DNA of 64,000 bases from Rhodothermus bifroesti (GTDB lineage Bacteria > Bacteroidota > Rhodothermia > Rhodothermales > Rhodothermaceae). Where the stretch lies: NCBI RefSeq assembly GCF_017908595.1, contig NZ_JAGKTL010000002.1, positions 674,147-738,146 on the forward strand. Reading direction: 5' to 3'. Under the pieces are notes generated by a model. The model was not told where the DNA came from. It saw only the letters and a program-made list of their open reading frames with translations, and did no database searches. Below, piece by piece: positions 20,144 to 28,268 of the stretch. The translations under genes and the position numbers were made by a program. How positions within the stretch are numbered: the first letter of the stretch is position 1; every line of letters begins with the position of its first letter.

Positions 20144-20964
20144 CGCCCCTGATACAAACGTGTGGGGGTAAGCACGTACACGATCCCCTGATGTACAGCA
20201 AGGCCCACCACATGGGGCATTGCTGTGCCCCATATTTCGAGTCCCATGGTCGGCACGTGACGGTATAGCCGGTGGTCGAGCACCATCCATAGCGTATCCC
20301 CAAGAGCAGTTAGGGCTTGGGGTTTAGCTGGAAGAGTTTCAATCCAGAGGCGCTCCACTACACCTAAGGCATCGTAAGCCAGCACCTTATTTTGACCGGC
20401 ATCGGCCACAAACAGTCGGCCGCCACTGCCTGGAGCTAGGGCGATAGGCTGATGCATCCCCTGTGCCATTTTTTGCCAGCGGCCATCGGATAGGCGTTGC
20501 CACAAGGCAGCCCCTTGGGCATCCAGCACCCATACTTGCCTTCCTTGGGCACAAACTCCTGTAGGCATGACGCCCTCGGGTAAAGGGATAACCTCAAGGG
20601 GCGTGCCTTGCCAGGTTAGCCGTTGCAAGCGGTGGTTTCCTGCTTCAGCCACCCAGAGCCTTAATCCAGCCCCAACGTACAGGGCCACAGGCGTATCGAA
20701 CTGTCCTGGTGCACTGCCGGGCCCACCTATGATGGCTTCGATTTGCCCTTCGGGCGAAAGGCGTACGACCACGTGACGTCCGGCATCGGCAACGTAGAGG
20801 CGGCCCTGCGGATCTACAGCAAGCGCCTGCGCCTGCACAAAGCTAGCTAGGGATTCCCATTGGAGCGAGTCTGGCACGTTGGTTTTTGCCACCCTCGGTC
20901 CAAGGGACGTGCCTAAGAAGCTAAGCATCCAGTAGAGCCAGGCGCAGCAGACCTTTCTGGCCAA
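20116..20964 (-). CDS. Exported NHL-type beta-propeller protein
   Basis: A predicted six-bladed NHL-like propeller. Repeats such as VDPQGRLYVADAGRHVVVRL, LWVAEAGNHRLQRL and RLFVADAGQNKVLAYD give the D-x-x-G-x-x-x-VAD-x-x-x-x-R-V pattern. I prefer the TTG at 20964 because it gives a textbook signal peptide (ARKVCCAWLYWMLSFLG). The ATG at 20928 would overlap the purD stop by 8 bases but cuts off the positive N-terminus, and the frame is open to 21015. It overlaps the end of purD, so it is probably translated from the purD message. Function unknown. Confidence 0.72.
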   Translation of the reverse strand: MARKVCCAWLYWMLSFLGTSLGPRVAKTNVPDSLQWESLASFVQAQALAVDPQGRLYVADAGRHVVVRLSPEGQIEAIIGGPGSAPGQFDTPVALYVGAGLRLWVAEAGNHRLQRLTWQGTPLEVIPLPEGVMPTGVCAQGRQVWVLDAQGAALWQRLSDGRWQKMAQGMHQPIALAPGSGGRLFVADAGQNKVLAYDALGVVERLWIETLPAKPQALTALGDTLWMVLDHRLYRHVPTMGLEIWGTAMPHVVGLAVHQGIVYVLTPTRLYQGRQFKTPGRR

Positions 20965-22219
20965 TGTCACGTCGTAAATATCGACCTTCGAAGTGAATCT
21001 GTTCGGCAGCGGCATAAGCGCGTTGCAGTGCCTCGGCCAGCGTAGCCCCTATAGCCGTTACGCCCAGCACACGACCGCCTTGCGTCACCAGCTGTCCTGT
21101 TTCCGTTCTGCGCGTGCCTGCATGAAACACGAGGACATTGGGCAATGCTTCGGCCGCCTCGAGGCCCTCGATAGGATGTCCCGTAGTGTACGTTCCGGGA
21201 TACCCCGCGGAGGCTAAAACCACGCAGGCTGCAGCTCTACGGACGGGCGGCATCGTAAAACCGTGCAGCCGACCTGAAGCTGTCCGTTCGAACAGCTCAA
21301 CCCAGTCCACTTCAGCCACGGGCAACACGACCTGCGCTTCCGGATCGCCCAGACGGCAGTTGAACTCTACCACTTTAGGTCCTTCGGCGGTAATCATAAG
21401 CCCGCAATAGAGCACGCCTTGGTAAGGATGACCTTCCGCTTCCATGCCGGCGAGCACTGGCTCAATAATCTCCTGGGCTACCCGTTTCAGCACGGTCTCA
21501 TCCACGATGGGGGCAGGGGCATAAGCGCCCATACCTCCTGTATTCGGACCCGTATCCCCTTCGCCGATGCGTTTGTGGTCCTGTGCCGGAGCCAAAAGCA
21601 CGTAGTCGCGACCATCGGTAAGTGCAAACACACTGGCCTCTTCCCCTTCCATAAAGGCTTCTACCACCACCTCGCTGCCTGCTTTGCCCAAGCCGCCTTC
21701 CTCGAGCATCCAGCGAAGCACACGTTGGGCTTCTTCGCGCGTGGCGCACACGACGGCCCCCTTTCCAGCTGCCAGACCACTGGCCTTGACCACCAACGGT
21801 TCTGGATGGGCTGCAACGTACGTCAGCGCTTCATCGAGCTGCGCGGCACTAAACGTCCGATAGAGGGCCGTTGGAATGCCATGCCGCCGCATGAAGGCTT
21901 TAGCAAAGGCTTTACTGCCTTCCAAGCGGGCTGCAGCTGCCGAAGGGCCGAGCACACTCACGCCTTCGGCACGCAAGGCCTCAGCCATCCCTTCGACCAA
22001 TGGCTGCTCAGGACCGACAACCACCAGGTCGATATGCTGCTCCCGAACCAATTTACGCAAATTGGCCGCATCCGTAGCTGCAATTGGTACGTTCGTTCCT
22101 AACTGGGCCGTTCCCGGATTCCCCGGTGCGATGAACAGTTCTGGCTGCTGTGGACTTTGGGACAAGGCCCAGGCAAGTGCATGTTCACGTCCACCACTAC
22201 CTAAAATTAAAATACGCAT
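20921..22219 (-). CDS. purD: Phosphoribosylamine-glycine ligase
   Basis: Catalyses the second step of purine synthesis, joining glycine to phosphoribosylamine with ATP. The 432-residue protein has the normal length and ATP-grasp layout. It begins MRILILGSGGREHALAW and shows KASGLAAGKGAVVC, GEEASVFALTDG, GPNTGGMGAYAP and EFNCRLGDPEAQ motifs. It is cytoplasmic. It is followed by the NHL-propeller gene, which overlaps its stop codon, and sits 38 bases after the gamma carbonic anhydrase gene on the same strand. No other pur genes are in the window. Confidence 0.95.
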   Translation of the reverse strand: MRILILGSGGREHALAWALSQSPQQPELFIAPGNPGTAQLGTNVPIAATDAANLRKLVREQHIDLVVVGPEQPLVEGMAEALRAEGVSVLGPSAAAARLEGSKAFAKAFMRRHGIPTALYRTFSAAQLDEALTYVAAHPEPLVVKASGLAAGKGAVVCATREEAQRVLRWMLEEGGLGKAGSEVVVEAFMEGEEASVFALTDGRDYVLLAPAQDHKRIGEGDTGPNTGGMGAYAPAPIVDETVLKRVAQEIIEPVLAGMEAEGHPYQGVLYCGLMITAEGPKVVEFNCRLGDPEAQVVLPVAEVDWVELFERTASGRLHGFTMPPVRRAAACVVLASAGYPGTYTTGHPIEGLEAAEALPNVLVFHAGTRRTETGQLVTQGGRVLGVTAIGATLAEALQRAYAAAEQIHFEGRYLRRDIGQKGLLRLALLDA

Positions 22220-22257
22220 ACGTGCTTCCTAACCGGTGATCCCTGTTGCGGTCTGCC

Positions 22258-22827
22258 CTAACGGAATCGATCTGGAGGAGTTTCCAAAGGGGTGTAAAAC
22301 GGGTTGTGCTCAGGCCGCACCTCGCCTCGATAGATAGCACTGTACTCCAAATAGTTTTGAGCATAGCGGGCGATGCTCGCCACCTCATCGTCGCGCAGCG
22401 TGCGTACCACCCGGCCTGGAACGCCCAGCACCAACGACCGAGGCGGTACCTGCATGCCCGGGGGCACAAGCGCCCGCGCTCCAATCAGGCTATCGCGCCC
22501 GATCACCGCGCCATCGAGCACCACAGCCCCAATGCCAATCAGTACGTTCTCTTCTATAGTGCAGCCATGAAGCACAGCCCCATGACCTACGGTAACGCGT
22601 GGGCCAATTTGCGTAGGGGCTGTACCACGGGTTACATGGATGATGGCGCCGTCTTGAATGTTTGTAGCTTCACCGATGCGGATCCAGTTTACGTCTGCCC
22701 GCACCACAGCACCAAACCAGATGCTGGCATACGGCTCTAGCGTCACATCGCCAATGATAACAGCATTCGGTGCAATAAAATTGGTTGCGTCAAAACGCGG
22801 ATACGCACCTAAAAAATCACGAATCAT
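22258..22827 (-). CDS. Gamma-class carbonic anhydrase family protein
   Basis: A left-handed beta-helix of the gamma carbonic anhydrase/PaaY group, 189 residues. Hexapeptide repeats run through most of it (VIIGDVTLEPYASIWFGAVV). Three likely metal ligands, His64, His82 and His87, lie in IIHVT and VGHGAVLHG. The ATG at 22827 overlaps the mutS stop by 11 bases; a longer start at 22854 is possible. PaaY of E. coli is a thioesterase that relieves stalled CoA esters in phenylacetate catabolism. The nearby paa island makes a similar role plausible here, but the sequence alone cannot separate it from a plain carbonic anhydrase. Confidence 0.85.
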   Translation of the reverse strand: MIRDFLGAYPRFDATNFIAPNAVIIGDVTLEPYASIWFGAVVRADVNWIRIGEATNIQDGAIIHVTRGTAPTQIGPRVTVGHGAVLHGCTIEENVLIGIGAVVLDGAVIGRDSLIGARALVPPGMQVPPRSLVLGVPGRVVRTLRDDEVASIARYAQNYLEYSAIYRGEVRPEHNPFYTPLETPPDRFR

Positions 22828-25513
22828 GTTGCATAACCAAGCGCTTAAGTTCATCCACTAAAAGCAAGGCTTCAATCGGCGTAAGGCGGTTGGGATCGAT
22901 GCGGCGCAGGCGCTCTTTAAGCGCTTCTGTCACGGGATCAGGGGGTGTCGTTGCAAACAGCGACAGCTGCCAGATGCCTGGTTCGGCTGGAATGCGTGTG
23001 CGGCGCGGCACAGGCACTGCACGCACCGATTGTTCATCGCCAACAGGCGCTTCAACCATTAGGTGCTGGGCCTCTAAGTGCTGCAAGATTTCACGAGCAC
23101 GCAGAACCACCGGCTCTGGGAGCCCAGCCATACGTGCGACCTCGATGCCATAGGAATGGTCGGCTCCTCCTGGCACAAGCTTATGCAGAAAGATCACCTT
23201 CCCCTCGTGCTCTTCCACTTGTACACGGTAGTTTTTCACGCGCGGCAAACGCTCGGCAAGCTCGTTCAGCTCATGATAGTGCGTGGCAAACAGCGTGCGG
23301 GCTGCCACCGAAGGTGTCTCGTGCAGATACTCCACCAAAGCCCAAGCAATCGATAACCCATCAAAGGTCGACGTCCCCCGTCCCACTTCGTCGAGCAAAA
23401 TTAGCGAGCGGGGTGTAGCATTGTTGAGAATGTTTGCCGTTTCGTTCATCTCCACAAGAAACGTGCTTTCTCCCGCAGCCAGATTATCCGAAGCGCCCAC
23501 GCGGGTAAAAATGCGGTCAACAATGCCAATGCGGGCGCGCCGGGCCGGGACGAACGAGCCAATTTGCGCCAAAAGTACAATTAGGCCTGTTTGACGCAGC
23601 ACCACGCTTTTGCCCGCCATGTTGGGACCTGTGATGATGAGAATTTGCTGCGAGGTGGTATCCAGGTAGATGTCGTTCGGGATGAACGGCTCACCAGGAG
23701 GCAGCGTCCGCTCGACAACCGGATGACGCCCTTCTTCAATGAGCAACTCGGTACCTTCGTGGAGTTCAGGACGTCTGTAGCCGTAACGGTCGGCCACTTC
23801 GGCTAGGCTGCAAAATACGTCCAGCATCGCCAGCAGCGAAGCATTTAGCTGCAACTCGGCCGTAGCCTCGGCTACCTCAAGCCGCAACCGGTTAAACAAT
23901 TCCCCCTCCAAGCTGACTATCTTCTCTTCGGCCGAAAGAATTTTTTCTTCGTACTCTTTAAGCTCGGGCGTAATGTAGCGCTCGGCATTAACGAGCGTTT
24001 GCTTACGGATGTAGTGCGCTGGGATTTTGTGGCGATGGGTGTTGGTGACCTCAATGTAGTAGCCAAACACCTTGTTAAAGCCCACCTTGAGCGAGGGAAT
24101 ACCCGTACGTTCAATTTCCTTTTGCTGTAGCCGTGCGACAAAGTCTTTCCCAGAGCGGGCAATTTCACGTAATTCGTCGAGCTCTGGACAAAAACCATCG
24201 CGAATCACACCTCCCTCACTAAGGGTAGCCGGTGGATCATCGACAAGGGCCTGCCGAATACGCTCAGTCACCTGCGCACACAGCGTGAGTTGCTCGGCCA
24301 AACGACGTAGCGTATCGCAGGCAACATCGGCCAAAGCTTGCTTGATTGGAGGAATTTGCTCAAGTGTAAGGCGCAGGTGCATCAAGTCACGTGGGGTAGC
24401 CCGACCAGTACAGACGCGCGCTGCCAGCCGCTCCAGGTCGCCTACCTGGCGCAGTTCTTCACGCAGCCGTTCCCGAAGCCGACGGTCTCGCACAAGCGCT
24501 TCGACAGCATCAAGGCGTTTCTCGATCTGACGAACGTTTTTCAACGGCCGCAGTAGCCAACGCCGCAAAAGACGCCCCCCCATCGGGGTGAGCGTCTCAT
24601 CGAGGATTTGCACCAGTGATCCCTCCTGACGGCCATCCTGCAGCGAAGCGACCAACTCCAGGTTGCGCTTCGTCTGCGGATCGAGCACCATGAACTCTTC
24701 ACTAGCGTAACGCGTCAGGCGACGTACATGCGGCAACCGGCCTTGTTGCGTTTCGTTCAGGTAGTGCAATGCTGCACCTGCTGCACGCAACCCCAAACGC
24801 AAATCGTCAACCCCAAAGCCTTTGAGCGAGTGCGTTTTAAAATGGCGCAGCAGCACTTCGTAGGCATACTCAAAACTAAACACCCAATCCTCAAGCGGCG
24901 TGAGCACAAACGCAACTCCCTTGACCCCCTGCAGGCGTTCACGCTGACGCTTATCAACAAGTACTTCGGCTGGACTAATCGTCTGCAGGAGCTCCTCCAG
25001 GCGTTGCACCGGGACCTCGGTTACCGAAAACTCGCCTGTTGAAGCATCCAAAAAAGCAAAACCTACCTGATCCCGCTCATGTCGCTCCGTACCCCAGACA
25101 ACCGCTGCCAGATAGTTCGACCGCTTAGGATCCAGCAGATGCTCGTGAAGGGATACCCCCGGGGTAACAACCTCAACCACATCGCGCTTAACCACCTTGC
25201 GCGCCAACTTGGGATCCTCGAGCTGCTCACAGATAGCCACCCGGTAGCCCGCCCGGACCAGCTTAGGCAGGTAGTTATCTAGTGCATGATACGGGAAACC
25301 CGCCAGCGGCACATCAGCCGCCTGGCCATTGGCTCGCTTGGTTAGCGTAATGCCCAGTACGCGGCTGACAATCTGCGCATCCTCCTCAAAGGTCTCATAG
25401 AAATCCCCCATCCGAAACAGCAAAATGGCATTCGGATAGCGGGCTTTAATTTTGTAGTATTGCCGCATTAGCGGCGTCTGACCAGCCACTTTGTCCTCCC
25501 GTGCTGTGGCCAT
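22817..25513 (-). CDS. mutS: DNA mismatch repair protein MutS
   Basis: MutS recognises mismatches and starts repair with ATP. The 898-residue protein has the normal order: mismatch-recognition domain with the FYETFEEDA wedge motif (about residues 37-45), connector, lever/clamp, then an ABC ATPase with GPNMAGKS (about 630), the DEVGRGTSTFDG signature and a THYHEL motif. The N-terminal GDFYE motif marks a mismatch-binding MutS1 rather than MutS2. It is separated from the divergent paaA gene by 214 bases holding the paa promoter. MutL is not in the window. Confidence 0.96.
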   Translation of the reverse strand: MATAREDKVAGQTPLMRQYYKIKARYPNAILLFRMGDFYETFEEDAQIVSRVLGITLTKRANGQAADVPLAGFPYHALDNYLPKLVRAGYRVAICEQLEDPKLARKVVKRDVVEVVTPGVSLHEHLLDPKRSNYLAAVVWGTERHERDQVGFAFLDASTGEFSVTEVPVQRLEELLQTISPAEVLVDKRQRERLQGVKGVAFVLTPLEDWVFSFEYAYEVLLRHFKTHSLKGFGVDDLRLGLRAAGAALHYLNETQQGRLPHVRRLTRYASEEFMVLDPQTKRNLELVASLQDGRQEGSLVQILDETLTPMGGRLLRRWLLRPLKNVRQIEKRLDAVEALVRDRRLRERLREELRQVGDLERLAARVCTGRATPRDLMHLRLTLEQIPPIKQALADVACDTLRRLAEQLTLCAQVTERIRQALVDDPPATLSEGGVIRDGFCPELDELREIARSGKDFVARLQQKEIERTGIPSLKVGFNKVFGYYIEVTNTHRHKIPAHYIRKQTLVNAERYITPELKEYEEKILSAEEKIVSLEGELFNRLRLEVAEATAELQLNASLLAMLDVFCSLAEVADRYGYRRPELHEGTELLIEEGRHPVVERTLPPGEPFIPNDIYLDTTSQQILIITGPNMAGKSVVLRQTGLIVLLAQIGSFVPARRARIGIVDRIFTRVGASDNLAAGESTFLVEMNETANILNNATPRSLILLDEVGRGTSTFDGLSIAWALVEYLHETPSVAARTLFATHYHELNELAERLPRVKNYRVQVEEHEGKVIFLHKLVPGGADHSYGIEVARMAGLPEPVVLRAREILQHLEAQHLMVEAPVGDEQSVRAVPVPRRTRIPAEPGIWQLSLFATTPPDPVTEALKERLRRIDPNRLTPIEALLLVDELKRLVMQHDS

Positions 25514-25714
25514 CCGCGGTAACCTGTTATCTCAAGCACTCTATTAAGGTAGCACGACCACGTTGGGCCCCGCAACGCATCCGGATTTATTTCAGCATTG
25601 GAACCCCTCGAGCCTCAACCGGTTCATACTTTTGGCAACGTATCTTCGCCTAATCTTAACAGGCGGAACCCTCAGTCAAAAGATCGCGCAAAGCGCTAGG
25701 ATTTTTCACCTATT

Positions 25715-25728
25715 CGGAAGCGGTTTCA
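25715..25728. promoter_or_regulatory. Candidate acyl-CoA regulon operator, site 2 (paaA)
   Basis: CGGAAGCGGTTTCA overlaps the first base of the paaA start codon (25728). TATTCGG immediately 5' and overlapping it could be a Bacteroidota -7 element. It is one of six near-identical sites before acyl-CoA genes in this window. A repressor bound here could block both transcription and translation start. Confidence 0.6.
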
Positions 25729-26678
25729 TGATGGATCAACACCTGCACGCCTTTGAGGCACGCATTGCTGCGGGAGAAAAAATTGAACCGCGCGACTGGA
25801 TGCCCGAGCGCTACCGCCAGCAGCTCATCCGCATGATATCACAGCACGCGCACTCCGAAATCGTGGGCATGCTCCCCGAAGGCAACTGGATCACGCGAGC
25901 GCCAACGTTGCGTCGCAAGATGGCGCTGCTGGCCAAAGTGCAGGACGAAGCTGGCCATGGCCTTTACTTGTACAGTGCTGTAGAAACCTTGGGCGCAGAT
26001 CGAGAAGCCCTCATCCAAGACCTTCTTGCAGGTAAGGCCAAATATTCTAACGTTTTTAACTACCCTACGCTCACCTGGGCCGATGTAGGGGTGATCGGTT
26101 GGTTCGTGGATGGTGCGGCCATTGTCAATCAGACGATGCTAGCCAAATCGTCCTACGGCCCCTATGCCCGTGCCATGATCCGCATTTGTAAAGAAGAGGC
26201 CTTTCACAAACGCCAAGGCTACGAGATTTGCGTCACGCTGGCCCAGGGTACGCCAGCGCAGCGACAAATGCTTCAGGACGCCATCAACCGCTGGTGGTGG
26301 CCCACGCTGATGATGTTTGGTCCACCCGACGACCAATCGCCCAATAGCGCTGAACTCCTGCGCTGGAAGATAAAGCGTAAAACCAACGATGAGCTGCGCC
26401 AGCACTTTATCAACATCACGGTTCCTCAAGTGCTGGCCTTGGGCATGACACTGCCTGATCCACAGCTGCGCTACGATGAGGCGACAGGCAACTGGTGCAT
26501 CGGACCTATCGACTGGGATGAATTTTGGCGCGTTATCCGCGGCTACGGCCCTTGCAACCGTGAACGGCTCGAGGCGCGTCGAGCCGCTTATGCAGAGGGC
26601 GCCTGGGTCCGCGCAGCTGCTCAGGCCTATGCCCGCAAATATGCTACCCGGCAAACAACCACGGTAAGCCATGCCTGA
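25728..26678 (+). CDS. paaA: Ring-1,2-phenylacetyl-CoA epoxidase, catalytic subunit PaaA
   Basis: PaaA is the diiron subunit that epoxidises the ring of phenylacetyl-CoA. The 316-residue protein has two ExxH iron motifs, DEAGH and KEEAFH. The longer open frame begins at 25563, but the ATG at 25728 (or the adjacent ATG at 25731) agrees with the family N-terminus and with the operator at the start codon. paaB follows with an 8-base overlap, then paaC and paaD, so the four are one operon. It acts in the cytoplasm as a PaaABC complex. The reductase gene paaE is not next to it. Confidence 0.95.
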   Translation: MMDQHLHAFEARIAAGEKIEPRDWMPERYRQQLIRMISQHAHSEIVGMLPEGNWITRAPTLRRKMALLAKVQDEAGHGLYLYSAVETLGADREALIQDLLAGKAKYSNVFNYPTLTWADVGVIGWFVDGAAIVNQTMLAKSSYGPYARAMIRICKEEAFHKRQGYEICVTLAQGTPAQRQMLQDAINRWWWPTLMMFGPPDDQSPNSAELLRWKIKRKTNDELRQHFINITVPQVLALGMTLPDPQLRYDEATGNWCIGPIDWDEFWRVIRGYGPCNRERLEARRAAYAEGAWVRAAAQAYARKYATRQTTTVSHA

Positions 26679-26964
26679 AGAGACCAACGGACTCAGGCTC
26701 TGGGAAGTATTTGTGCAGCCTCGTAGCGGAGCGCCCCACGAGCATGCCGGCAGCATCCGCGCTGCAAATGCTGCAATGGCACTTGAGCATGCCCGCGATG
26801 TGTATGCCCGGCGTGGACCCGTTGTAAGCCTTTGGGTCGTGCCCACCGATGCCATTCACGCTACTAGGCCCGAAGACGTGGGACCGTTCTTTGATCCGGC
26901 CGACGACAAACCCTACCGGCACCCCTTGTTTTACAAAGTGCCACACGGTACGCAAAACGTCTAG
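26671..26964 (+). CDS. paaB: Phenylacetyl-CoA epoxidase subunit PaaB
   Basis: PaaB bridges and stabilises the PaaAC core. The 97-residue protein matches the family size and signature ([19 protein letters not shown], then [18 protein letters not shown] helix and VVPTDAI). It overlaps the end of paaA by 8 bases and precedes paaC by 5 bases, as expected for a tight operon. No catalytic residues are expected in this subunit. Confidence 0.93.
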   Translation: MPEETNGLRLWEVFVQPRSGAPHEHAGSIRAANAAMALEHARDVYARRGPVVSLWVVPTDAIHATRPEDVGPFFDPADDKPYRHPLFYKVPHGTQNV

Positions 26965-26969
26965 GCCTC

Positions 26970-27752
26970 ATGGAAACGCCCGCTTTAGACGATACCCTGC
27001 GGGAGGCACTCTTTACCTACCTGTTGCGCCTGGGGGATGATGCGCTCATTTTAGGGCACCGGCTGTCGGAGTGGTGCGGCCACGGTCCATACCTCGAAGA
27101 GGATATTGCGCTGGCTAACCTGGCACTGGACTATCTGGGGCATGCCGAAGCGCTGCTCACGCTGGCCGGCGAGATCGAAGGCGCTGGCCGCACAGCCGAT
27201 GACCTGGCCTTTCGCCGCGATGCCTTGGCGTTTTGCAATGTGCAACTGGTTGAGCTACCCCGGGGAGACTTTGCCTTCACCATCGCGCGACAGTTTTTGT
27301 TTTCTGCCTATGCCCACTTGCTCTACGGTGCCCTGCGTGCGAGCCGTCTTCAGCCGCTGGCCGGCATAGCGGCCAAAGCCCACAAAGAACTGACCTATCA
27401 CCTGCGCCACAGCCGTACATGGATACAATGCCTAGGTGAAGGCACTGAAGAAAGCCACTGCCGCCTGCAGCGCGCTTTAGACACCTTGTGGATGTATACC
27501 GGAGAGCTCTTTGAAGTCGACGGCACACTGCAGGCGCTCATCACAGTCCACATTGCCCCCGACATGGCGACCCTCTACCCGCAATGGAAAGCAGTGGTTG
27601 AAACAGCGCTTCAGGAAGCTACCCTCAACATCCCAGACCCCCCTCCTTACATGGCTACTGGTGGGCGCCGAGGCCATCACACCGAGCACCTAGGGCATCT
27701 GCTCGCTGAAATGCAGTTTCTTCCCCGAGCTTATCCAGATGCCAAGTGGTAA
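26970..27752 (+). CDS. paaC: Phenylacetyl-CoA epoxidase structural subunit PaaC
   Basis: PaaC is the ferritin-like partner of PaaA and lacks a working diiron site. The 260-residue protein shows the family pattern DALILGHRLSEWCGHGP, EEDIALANLALDYLGHA, AHKELTYHLRHSRTW and GRRGHHTEHLGHLLAEM. It starts 5 bases after paaB and ends at or inside the paaD start region, consistent with one transcript. Confidence 0.94.
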   Translation: METPALDDTLREALFTYLLRLGDDALILGHRLSEWCGHGPYLEEDIALANLALDYLGHAEALLTLAGEIEGAGRTADDLAFRRDALAFCNVQLVELPRGDFAFTIARQFLFSAYAHLLYGALRASRLQPLAGIAAKAHKELTYHLRHSRTWIQCLGEGTEESHCRLQRALDTLWMYTGELFEVDGTLQALITVHIAPDMATLYPQWKAVVETALQEATLNIPDPPPYMATGGRRGHHTEHLGHLLAEMQFLPRAYPDAKW

Positions 27753-27753
27753 T

Positions 27754-28257
27754 ATGACAGCAGCCGAAGTGCTCAACGTGCTTGAAGCAGTTCAGGACCC
27801 TGAGATTCCGGTCTTGAACATCGTAGAACTGGGCATCGTGCGCAACGTGCACCTGGAAAACAACAGGGTGCAGGTGGATATTACCCCAACGTACAGCGGC
27901 TGCCCAGCCCTGCAGGCAATCGAAGAAGCGATCGTGCGCCTACTCCAGGAGCAAGGATTCCAGCAAGTCATCGTACGCAAAGTGTTTCAGGAGCCCTGGA
28001 CTACCGACTGGATGACCGAGAAGGCCCGTGAAAAGCTCCGTGCCTACGGCATCGCGCCCCCTGCACCACACCACGAGGAAGCACCTGATTTCATACCGCT
28101 CCCTTTTCTCAGCAAGCACACGCTTTCTGCTATTCCTTGTCCTTTTTGCGGTGCTACACAAACACGCCAGACCAGCGCCTTCGGCTCCACAGCTTGCAAA
28201 GCTCTCTTTTTCTGCGAAGCCTGCCAGCAGCCTTTTGAGTACTTTAAGGCCTGCTAG
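27754..28257 (+). CDS. paaD: Phenylacetate epoxidase maturation protein PaaD
   Basis: PaaD has an N-terminal DUF59/MIP18-type domain (VQDPEIPVLNIVELGIV) and a C-terminal zinc-ribbon-like domain (CPFC ... CEAC). In known systems it is needed for PaaABCE activity, probably for iron-sulfur loading of the reductase. The 167-residue form starts at the ATG at 27754, right after the paaC stop; an ATG at 27739 overlaps paaC by 14 bases. It is the last gene of the paaABCD operon and converges on the unusual Rossmann gene (stop codons 11 bases apart). Because PaaE is absent here, the target of its iron-sulfur role is outside the window. Confidence 0.92.
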   Translation: MTAAEVLNVLEAVQDPEIPVLNIVELGIVRNVHLENNRVQVDITPTYSGCPALQAIEEAIVRLLQEQGFQQVIVRKVFQEPWTTDWMTEKAREKLRAYGIAPPAPHHEEAPDFIPLPFLSKHTLSAIPCPFCGATQTRQTSAFGSTACKALFFCEACQQPFEYFKAC

Positions 28258-28268
28258 AAAGCTAGCCG

